Below are positions 23,843 to 34,887 of a stretch of DNA of 64,000 nt, piece by piece. Position 1 is the stretch's first letter. Each line of letters starts with the position of its first letter. Both the position numbers and the translations under genes were made by a program. The DNA lies in contig JANDJZ010000043.1 of assembly GCA_027943245.1 (NCBI GenBank), positions 62,001 to 126,000 on the forward strand, read 5' to 3'. This stretch comes from Acanthamoeba sp. SK_2022b. Its lineage: Eukaryota; Discosea; Longamoebia; Acanthamoebidae. Under the pieces are notes generated by a model. The model saw only the letters and a program-made list of their open reading frames with translations. It was not told the DNA's origin and searched no databases.

Positions 23843-25283
23843 TTAGTAATCGTCGGCAGGCAGCTTGGTGTAGGCCTTCTCGCCCCAGATCTTGTTGAGC
23901 GCCTCCTGCGCGGCCTGCGATCGCAAATGGTGCAAGGAAAGAGGGGAGGGCTCCGTGTGTCAGCCGAGACACAGATGTCTTGAACGAAGAAGCAAGAAGA
24001 GAAGGTGCCCACGGCGTACCGCAGCCTCGGCCTTGCCGATCGACTGGCCCGAGCCCTGACCCAGAAGCTGCGAGTCCGAGTAGACGCCAACCACGAACAT
24101 CGACTGGTTGGAGTACCTGGCTGACTCTTGCAGCACCCTATACGTGGGCGATCATGCACATCATCGATCGTAGTCATGAGCGATGGCAGCCATGAGAGCC
24201 CAAGACGTCAAGTAGTGAAAGCTGAATGCAATCGCAGCACGTACACGTAGTAGGGAGCCCCCGAGCCACGACGGGTGAGGAGATCGGCGAGCGTATGACG
24301 AGGAAGCCTCTTCCTGAGGAAGGGGATGATGTCCAGGTTCTCGTCCTGAGGCAGGATGTGCTTGTTGACGAACTCCCTCGCAACCTTGAGACCCTGTGGC
24401 AGCCACATGCGGCAGCGTTAACGCCACAGAAACTCGAACGCTCGCTGGGATTAACGCGTAGAGCAGAGACGCCTACCTGATCAAAGTAGAGGCTGGCCAC
24501 CAGAGCCTCCATGGTGTTGGCAATGATAATGGCCTCAGATCTGTCTTCCCCTTCCTGAAAGGCCACTCGGTGAGCGGAGAGTCAGTGCTAGGGTGAGGAG
24601 GAAGAGGCGGACCTTCGGCGTCCAGCGGATGAAGTCTTGAACGCCCAATCGCTTGCCCGCATCCGTGAGGGTGTCGTTGCTGGTCATGAGGTTTGTGGCG
24701 TGAGCCAGTGCCCGAGCCGGCAGATTGGGGTATTTGTTCACCAAATGCTCACACACGATGAAATTGAGTGTTCTATCTCCTGCACAGCACAAAACATATG
24801 ACGTGAAATTAAGTCAATAACGTCCCAGCAGTTGCATTGTTCGATTCCAGATGTCCGGATGGCAAGTGGATGAGAATGCGGCAGATTAATTTGGGGGGGG
24901 GGACAGCGGAGGGCACCGAAGAACTCAAGACGAGGGTTCGAGATTTCTTGGAGGTGCGAGAAGGAGGGATGAGTCAAGGCCTGGAGTAGGAGCTTCTTGT
25001 TGTTCCATTTAAATCCGATTCGGGCGGCGAAGGCATCGAGTCGCTCGTGCAGAGCCTCGGGATCCAGATCGTTACGGGGCTTCCTCTTCGTCGAAGAAGA
25101 AGAGGGAGAAGTGGAAGACGCTGCCTTGACGCTGGTGGCCAGGAGGCGGGAGCGGCTTGATCCGTACGATGAAGATACTAAACCCGCGAGGGAGGTTCGG
25201 GAGAACGAAAGAGCAGAGGCGCTGCGGGCAGCACCAAGGGAAGAAGAGGCCAGCAGCCGAAGGGGGGTGCTCGTGCGCTTCAT
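23843..25283 (-). CDS. MRPL44: RNase III-fold protein with dsRNA-binding domain, probable mitochondrial ribosomal protein mL44
   Basis: The ATG at 25283 begins an Arg/Ser/Leu-rich, acid-free leader of about 60 residues typical of mitochondrial import (MKRTSTPLRLLASSSLGAAR). The RNase III domain follows: LLLQALTHPSFSHL, then the signature RLEFFGDRTLNFIVCEHLV, and later NTMEALVASLYFDQ. The signature keeps Glu and Asp of the first catalytic pair, but the later Asp is Asn before the conserved Glu. The C-terminus reads as a dsRBD (MFVVGVYSDSQLLGQGSGQS, then AEAA and QEALNKIWGEKAY). A single RNase III domain with a dsRBD, a transit peptide and a weakened active site fits mL44 of the mitochondrial large subunit; a genuine mitochondrial RNase III is the alternative. 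The protein ends with DDY at 23843. The gene at 23584 begins 258 bp downstream on the same strand. Confidence 0.7.
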
Positions 25284-25395
25284 CTTGCTCGTTAAAAAAA
25301 TCAATTTGAAGAGCTTCCGGCGCAGAACAAAAGAAAACAGAGCAAGAAAATAAGAAAGAATAAAATGTTGCTTTGCTACATTTATCTGGACGTTT

Positions 25396-26718
25396 TTAGA
25401 CGTTCTCCGCGTACAGAGCGTTCGTCTGGACGGGGTCCTCGTAGATGTCGTTTTCATGCGTCTTGGCGTGCTCGTCCTCTACGAAGTAGGGGTCGGCAGT
25501 CGCGGGCTCTTCGGTCAGTCGCCGTCGCTTCTTCAACACCACGAACCCTGCAGCCCCGAGGCCGGCCAGTGCGGCGGCCGCAGCAACGCCACCAGCAATG
25601 CCCACACCCAGAGCCATCTTTTTCTGCTCCGTCAAGCCCTTCTCCGCGGCCGGGGTAATCGAAGGCGAGTTCGTTGGGTGAGGTATCGCTGACGGTGAGG
25701 AAGACAGGCTGGGCAACGTCGAAGGTGAAGCAGACGGTGTAGCAGCTGCCGGCGTAGCACTGGCAACGGGCGACGAGGAGAAGGTTGTGGAGGGATTAGG
25801 CGAAGCCGAGAACGGCACAGGAGAGGCCGATGGGGTGGGAGACATGGCACTGGACGGGCTGGTGGATGGTGAGGGAGAAGTCGAGGCCAACGGGCTGGAG
25901 GGAGAGGATGGGGAGGCGGTCGGTGACTCAGAGGCCAATGCAGAGGGGCTCGGCGAAGCCGAGGTGGTGGCATCTGGCAGCGGCAACGAAGAGGCCGAAG
26001 ATGAAGTCGATGGGCTGGTGGATGGTGAGGGAGAAGTCGAGGCCAACGGGCCGGAGGGAGAGGATGGGGAGGCGTTGGGCCACGCGGAGACCGATGCAAA
26101 AGGCGAAGCAGAGGCGGTGGCGCTAGGGGTGGGGATTATTACTGGCGAGGAGCTCGCCGACTTCGAAGGGGCTGGCGAGGCGCTAGCGCTAGTCGAAGCC
26201 GCTGGCGATTGTGCAGGCGTCAAAGGTGGAGCGGTGATGGACGGAGTGGGCGAGGCAGAGGCGCATACCGTGCCGATGCTCACGTTGACCGTCACCGACA
26301 CTCCCAAGATGCCCTTGTTGCACACCTTGGCCATCATGTTATTGTTGATCGACTGGATTATGGCGTACTTAGACGAGTCGTAGTTGGTGTCGTAGATGAT
26401 GTACGTCAGCGAGGCGGCCAGCGGAAGGGGCAGGTAGACGAAGCCGTTGTGCCAGTTGTATCCAATGCCGAGCTGCGCATTGTATTGGGAGGTGAGGTCG
26501 GCGATGACTTCGGAAGATGAGAGAGACGGGAGGAGGGTCGTCGTGCACGTCGTCGACACCGTGAGCACGCAGTTGAGGCCTAGCAATGCCGAGGCTGAGG
26601 TGCAGAGTTAGTCTAGGGTACCACTCTTTGGATGGCAAGTCCTGGACGTACCGGAGGGAATCGCAACGAGGACCAGAGGCACAAGGATAAGAAGACATGA
26701 GAAGGTGGAGACGGCCAT
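25396..26718 (-). CDS. Mucin-like type I surface protein with tyrosine-bearing tail
   Basis: Two exons. Exon 1 (26718 to about 26652) encodes a signal peptide (MAVSTFSCLLILVPLVLVA). The N-terminal ectodomain (about residues 25-120) has a few Cys residues and NVS-type glycosylation sites. A stalk of about 200 residues is almost entirely Ser, Pro, Ala and Thr (SPSPSTSPS units), as in O-glycosylated mucins. A Gly/Ala-rich membrane helix (GVGIAGGVAAAAALAGLGAA) precedes KKRRR and a tail of about 45 residues with DPYFVED, NDIYEDPV and NALYAENV, the last at the C-terminus. The stalk contains a duplicated DNA segment. I do not know the family. A likely role is surface coat or adhesion with tail-based sorting or phosphorylation. 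Confidence 0.65.
25855..26075 (-). repeat. Duplicated 64-bp segment in the mucin-like stalk
   Basis: 25855-25918 and 26012-26075 are the same 64 bases apart from about one substitution (T/C in the CGGGCTGG/CGGGCCGG part). They encode repeated Pro/Ser/Thr stalk sequence, 157 bp apart. Confidence 0.88.
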
Positions 26719-27419
26719 GTGGCAGAGTGACTACGGTACTGAGTAAGTGTGTTGAGGGAGGAGGGTGCTCATGGAGGAAAGACTGCGTCGCTGTAGCATT
26801 TAAAGGGTTCAGCCAACACCCATTGGACAGAGCCACAGCTAGGCAGCTTCCACAATACTGAGGTGTTGCTGCGCACAAGCTAAACGGCACTTGCCGCTCA
26901 CGTCACAGCCTCGTCTTGGCAACCAACGCGCAAGCTTGAAAGCTAATCCATTATTAATAACAGTGCACTGTTTTTGCACTCCGCCACCATGGAGCTCGGA
27001 TGATACTATCCGGTTGCCATGCAGCCTCGACGGATTTTTTTATCCGTGAGCCAACGAGCCGCCGGCACCAAAACCCGAGCGACGTCAACGTGTTGCAAGG
27101 CTGTAAAAGAAAGCCGTCCCATGAGGGGTATTCCAGGTGAATGGCGAGGTACTGGTGAATGGCGATTCAGTCGTGAAAGGTTCAGAGGGCCACCAAAGAA
27201 AGAGCTTCGGCCAAAGAAAAACAGGAAATGTTGGAGGTGGAGAAGGATAAAGGGGTACTGCTTGTCTAAAGAGAGGAGCAGGTATGTACACCGCGGCTGT
27301 CGCTGCGCAGCGACAGCCACCACTCCGCACGGGACCCTTGCGGAGAGTAACTATATCACAAAAGGCGCGCTCTCGGTTTCGCTTTGGAGGTCTCGAGCGA
27401 GGAGAAGAGCGGGGAAGGC
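26719..27419. other. Intergenic region with a perfect 24-bp palindrome
   Basis: About 700 bases between the NET/zinc-finger gene and the mucin-like gene, both on the minus strand. Short ORFs here lack any conserved pattern. It holds a twice-repeated GGTGAATGGCGA near 27137-27165 and the palindrome at 27295-27318. Confidence 0.5.
27295..27318. repeat. Perfect 24-bp palindrome
   Basis: Twelve bases (GGCTGTCGCTGC) are followed immediately by their exact reverse complement with no spacer. Confidence 0.95.
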
Positions 27420-29870
<2,451 letters not shown>

Positions 29871-30052
29871 CGTTACGTGTACGGCAACGATCTGTTAAAT
29901 GCGGCATATGATCAGCACGCAATAAACGGCGGTGGGTTATGGTCTTTCGATGAATGAAGAACATCACCTTAGACCTGGAGAAAAGCAGCTCAGAATAAAG
30001 GTGTCCTTACCTGCTGTATCTGTCTTGCCGACGAGGACAACGCTTAAGACCT

Positions 30053-30330
30053 TCACCCCTTTGTTTTCTTGCAGACGAAGCTTGTGGCCCAAGCAGTGAT
30101 GTTCTTCTTTGCCTGTTCGTTGATTTCTTCTGTGTGGCTTCGCTTCATGGCCTTTCTGCCCAGCCGAAATTTCTTCTCCTCTACGCATGAAAGAATGTCC
30201 GGTAGGCTCTGCAGGTCACCACCATACCACCTCAGGTGGGTGGCGGCCGCGTTTAGCTATCAGCAGGCCCGTCGTCTCCTGCACGGCCAGGCACTTTTGA
30301 ACCACCCTGGCAGGGCCTCATGATGCGCTC
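30053..30330 (-). other. Candidate short coding segment, unresolved
   Basis: On the minus strand an open stretch reads HLRWYGGDLQSLPDILSCVE followed by a Lys/Arg-rich helix-like segment (FRLGRKAMKRSHTEEI, then KKNITAWATSF) and a stop at 30053. Upstream in the same frame a TGA-TAG pair interrupts it unless an intron removes them; the donor is unclear. It lies between the NET/zinc-finger gene and the PPG1-like phosphatase, a gap of 631 bp that is otherwise unexplained. I do not recognise the protein. It could be a small gene or chance. Confidence 0.3.
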
Positions 30331-30501
30331 CCTCCGTGTCGCTCTCAGGTAAGAAGGCCAGAATGACCTAGCGTGCGCGAGTGCCTTTGGCCAAGAGACG
30401 CCAGAACATGCGTACGTGGGAATTTGAAGCAGGCTTTGGAGAAATGGTGCGGAAAACAACAAAAAGAAAGAACACATCGCGCGGAAAGGTGGCAAACAAT
30501 C

Positions 30502-32046
30502 ATGTTAGATTTGGACGCCTGTATCGAGAAGTTGTACAAGTGCGAGCCGATTTCAGAGCACGCGGTGAAGTGGATCTGTGAAAAAGTGAAAGAATTGCTC
30601 GTGAATGAGCCTAATGTCCTCTGCCTCTCCTCGCCGCTTACCGTCGTTGGTGATGTTCATGGGTACTTACTTATGCCGCTACTTCTTCGCAAGATTCACA
30701 GCTTATTCTTCTTCCCTCTTCTGCAGACAATTCTACGACGTGATCGAGCTGTTTCGAATCGCCGGCTACGTGCCGGACACCAACTATCTGTTTCTCGGCG
30801 ACTTCGTCGACCGGTACTTTCCTTATTCTCTCCCTCTCTTGTTCCCTGTTGTAACCTCTTCTCTTCTCTGTGCGTGAACAGCGGTCATCACAGCGTCGAA
30901 ACGGTTTCGCTGCTCCTCGCTCTTAAGCTTCGACATCCTCATCGAGGTATGAGTGCCTTGGTCTTGCCCTTGCCCTTGTGCGCTTATTCGACTCGTATTG
31001 CTGTGGCCTCAGCTCCCTTCCGCTTACATGCTCGTATCTTACATCTTGCGCAGTCCACCTCCTGCGAGGCAATCACGAGTCTAGGGCCATCTCACTTACC
31101 TACGGGTTCTACGCGGAGTGCAAGAAGAAGTACGGCAATCCCAACGTCTGGTACACGAAAAACCTTCTCCCTCGCATCCCCGCCTCGATGCGATGTGTGT
31201 TGTCTCATCCGTGCGTCCTGACATGCAGGAAATACTTCATGGATGTCTTTGATTTCTTGACCATCTCCGCCACCATCGACAATAAGGTCTTTGCTGTGCA
31301 CGGAGGTCAGAAGAAGTTTTCACCTCACTCTCGTCGAGCTGTACCACTTCCTCCATCGTCTCTGAATCGCGTGTGTCCTCTCTCTATCGTGCAGGGCTGT
31401 CGCCCGAGATCCTCTCGCTGGACCAGATCAAGGTGCTCTATCGATTTGGGGAGATTCCCATGGAAGGCGCCATCGCCGACCTCATGTGGTCCGATCCCGA
31501 GCCCGACAAAGACGGCTTCTACCTCTCGCAAAGGTTTGCCCACTTGGCCAAGCGTGTGCGTATGCGTGCGTGTCGTGCGTAGTTTTGACGAGACGCAAAA
31601 CAATGCAGGAACGCCGGTTACACATTCGGAGCCGATGTGGTGGACATGTTTCTGCGAACAAATAATCTGCAACATATCCTGAGAGCGCACCAGCTGTGCA
31701 TGGAAGGCTATCAAGTACACCCACACTCAGCCCACACCGCACCCCACGCTGCAGTTGTTTTCTCACTCCATTTGTGGCCACTTTGTGCACACAGGTCTTG
31801 TGGGACGACAAGCTGTCCACGGTGTGGTCTGCACCAAACTACTGCTATCGCTGTGGCAATGTCGCCTCTGTGCTCGAGATCTCAGAGGCACGCTTTTCTC
31901 ATCTATTCACTGTGTGGCAGTCGGAGCTGACGATTCCTCTTGTCCGTTGATTGTAGAGCGGAGATCGACACTTCAACGTTTTTGCTGCTGCGCCCGAGAA
32001 CACGAGGGCCACGCCCGAAGCCAACGTGCCTGACTACTTCATCTGA
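30502..32046 (+). CDS. PPG1-like protein phosphatase of the PP2A family, catalytic subunit
   Basis: About nine exons from ATG 30502. Motifs appear in order: [53 protein letters not shown] ([12 protein letters not shown]) and [11 protein letters not shown]. All metal-binding PPP residues are present. The N-terminus ([13 protein letters not shown]), VVGDVHG with Val, AGYTFG and the late [10 protein letters not shown] are closest to yeast Ppg1 rather than PP2A, PP4 or PP6. Serine/threonine dephosphorylation in the cytosol follows from the family; Ppg1-type enzymes work in STRIPAK-like complexes in yeast. The C-terminus is PDYFI with Ile where PP2A-family enzymes end in DYFL. The usual RGAGY is RNAGY. 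The gene is divergent from the zinc-finger gene and is followed by a poly(A) signal at 32094. Confidence 0.85.
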
Positions 32047-32093
32047 GCGTGACTTCGCCTTAGCGCACCACTTATTTTATTTATTTTTGTACA

Positions 32094-32099
32094 AATAAA
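32094..32099 (+). terminator. Polyadenylation signal AATAAA
   Basis: AATAAA 48 bases after the phosphatase stop codon and about 95 bases before the next ATG, in an AT-rich patch. Confidence 0.7.
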
Positions 32100-32192
32100 G
32101 TTGCCTTTTCAAGGAAACGCCCTTTGCCCCAAGAGCGTGAGTCGGCCCTTCCCAGCGCGGTTTTCACTAGAACTGGCCAACTGCAGTCTGGT

Positions 32193-34557
32193 ATGCAAGG
32201 TACCCGTCCGCTGCCCCTGGGCACCGCACCAGCGTCGCCATGGGGCAAGCGTGGAACCGTAGCGCCCTGGCTTGCCAGTCCCTTACCCACGCCGCTGGAC
32301 CCACCGCAAGACTCGCAGGCGGTCCAGGGCCGTGTGGAGGCGGGGGACATGTCGCCTGACGTGTCGCCAATTAACTCGCCCCTGGGCTCCCCCATCACTT
32401 CGCCTATAGCGTCGCCTCCGCTTAGCGCGGTGAAGTGGGAACCCGTGGATGAGCAGCAGGAACAGGAGCAGCGGCGACCATCCAGTAGCGTGCGCCCTTT
32501 GCTGGGCGGGCTCAAGAAGCCCCTGTTGCTACCAATACCGCCAGCTGGCCTCAAGAAGCCTCAGGGGTATACTGCCGCAGCTCGCATGCCCAGTTCAGCT
32601 TCGACCACGTACCCTCAGTGCGGCCAAGGGGAACGAAGAATGGAAGAGCGCCGGAGAGCAAGGCTTGAAGCGGAAGCTTGAACCACTTCCCAGCGGCCTC
32701 AACCAGAGCAGGAGGGCCGAGGTCCCCTTCTTCAAGAAGGCCCGCGGTGGCGGTCAAGATGCACAGTCTGAAGATGGCGACAACAGGTCGCCTCACCGTT
32801 GCAAAGTGGAGGCCAAGTCGCCGCGGTTGCTGCCTCTTGTGCCCATATCTCGAGCTACTCCTTCACCTGCACCTTCGCCATCACCTGCTTCATCACCCAC
32901 ACAGCCCACTACGCCACCCAACCGCACCGCCGATGAACTGTCGTGCAACAGGGGAGAGGAGGGACAGCAGGACGATCCTGAGCTCAGAGAGGTGGTCAAC
33001 AAACTCCTGTCATCACCCGCCTACGCAGCCTCTGAGCATCTTCTGTGTCCGCTTACCCGCGAGGTCATGTTTGACCCCGTATTTGCAGAGGTTCGGCTCC
33101 TTGACACTCCACAGCGGGCTCGCACAAATGTCATTGACGAAAGTGCGAGCAGGATGGCTTCACATACGAAAGGAAGGCTATCGAATCCTGGATCAAGCAC
33201 CGCCTGCCATCGGAAAGCTCGAGCGACATCAACCGGGCTGTGTTGGGTCCTAACGGCGACCAAGTGTCCCTAGCGGCCTTGCGTTCCAACAAGTTCGTAC
33301 AGATTGCGGTCGAGCGCTGGCGCCGCAAACGGCAAGCGGTGGAGTTCCTTTTGCCCTCTGGCACCAGTGAACTGGCCATCGCCATACGTTTGTGCGGCAC
33401 ACTGGAGCAGGTCAGTGCCTTTCAGAGGAGCCACTTCGAGAAAGCCCAGCGGCTCCACCAGATCGAGCTTGAGCTGCGCGAGGTGCAGCGGAGGGAGCAC
33501 GAGACACTCCGAGCGGCCGCAGCAACGGAAGAGCACGCTGCAGCCAATGAGCTGCGCATATACGCGATCGACAGGCAGCTGAGAGAACTCACTAGCGAGC
33601 TGGACCAGCTGCGAACAAAGCACGCTGGCGAAACGGAGAAGCTGGCCTCGCTCCAACTGGAGGCTGCATCCCTTAGTGATCGCACCAAGTCTCTGCAGCA
33701 CTCAGGGTATGCAAGCCCCACACTCACGCAGGGTCAATGGCTCAATAGGGGGTGGCCCAGGGCGTCATTGTTCTGCGAAGCGGAGGAATCCAAAGCCCAA
33801 CTGGATAATGTATGGTGCCAAAGCATCTCCCATCGGGCGCAGCTTGAAGACGCCAGACGACGGGGCCACCTCATGAACAAGCTTATCGACGATCACCCTG
33901 ACTTGGCTTCGGTGCTGCGGCGAAAAGTTGAGCTGTCATCGGTCGGTCTGGACGAACTACGGAGGGAGATAGACACCATACAGCAGGGGCTCGCCGAGGA
34001 CATCTGTCGTGGGTCACGGTACCACCCTGCCGCAGTGTAAGATTAAGTTTGGTGGTCTAAGTAGTGTATCTGCAGCACTGCACTGGGCAGTGAGTCAAAT
34101 CGCATGGAACTGCTGTTGCGAGCTTGCGATCTTGGTTCGCGCGAAGCTCGGTATCTGCTGGGTAAGTGCTACATGCGGTGCGGTGATAACGAGTCTAGGG
34201 TAAGCTCCCCACCACGTGACTGGCGAAGTGTCTCACACAATCTTCGTATAGGCCAAAGCGGTGGCCAGCTTCATGCAGATCGCCGCTGATGGCTCGGAGC
34301 AAGATATATGGGCTACCAAGGCAATGTACCGTCTTGGCTTGTGTCACCAGCAAGGGATACATGTAGCGGCTGATCCGTCGGTCGCCTTCTGCTACTTCTC
34401 CAGTGCTGCTGATCGGTGCGTAGGAATGTGGTTTCACATGATATCATCGTGGCCTAACGGAAAGAGGCAGAGGACACACTCGAGCCCAGTGTATGGTGGA
34501 CAGGGCGGAGTGATGGCTCGTGAATTTGGTCATCCACTCCCAAATACAATTCGGTAA
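32193..34557 (+). CDS. U-box / coiled-coil / Sel1-repeat protein, copy 1
   Basis: The N-terminal about 200 residues are disordered and Ser/Pro-rich with MSPDVSPINSP and SPITSPIASP. A 52-bp intron at 32567-32618 restores the frame into KRKLEPLPSGL and a Pro-rich stretch. The U-box spans two exons: HLLCPLTREVMFDPV and DGFTYERKAIESWIKHRL, the E2-binding fold without zinc. A Glu/Arg/Ala-rich coiled coil of about 200 residues follows. The last exons encode Sel1-type repeats (ACDLGSREARYLLGKCYMR, then KAMYRLGLCHQQG and SVAFCYFSSAAD). The family role is probable E3 ubiquitin ligase. Compared with the next gene it stops one or two Sel1 repeats earlier, and the end at 34557 (PLPNTIR) does not look like a repeat. 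The start was chosen at the first ATG in frame; an upstream exon is possible. Confidence 0.7.
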
Positions 34558-34887
34558 CGCACAGAGACTAAGCTGCACAACTGGCCGGTTCACAAAGGCA
34601 GTATCTAGACAGAGACCTTCAGTACACTGCAAACGTTGATGGACGGGGAAAGGAGTGTGTTTTTCCAAATAAAGGCCGGGTCGTCGTAAAAAGAAAATAA
34701 CCATTTTTTACAGAAGGGACAGCGCAGCGCGAAAGATATGAGACTTTTTTCTTGCGCGGCCTAAGATAAGTTCCCAACAGGGTCTGTTTTTGTATGTAAG
34801 ACCTGCTCAATTGGGATGTTTTGTTTGTTAATCGTGTTCAGAACCTGCTGAACTTGTCCGCCGCAGGAAGTTTTGGTTGCGGTTTTG
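34558..34887. other. Intergenic region between the two U-box paralogues
   Basis: About 330 bases, relatively AT-rich, with AATAAA at 34668-34673 fitting the end of copy 1. It may hide decayed remnants of the missing Sel1 exons, but I see none in frame. Confidence 0.45.

Noticed and set aside
24780..24850. GTTCGATTCC resembling a tRNA T-arm (B box)
   Set aside because: No matching A box or acceptor stem upstream, and it lies in an intron of the mL44-like gene.
26719..27419. Overlapping ORFs of 100-140 residues in the intergenic region
   Set aside because: They lack conserved patterns, overlap on both strands and span the palindrome.
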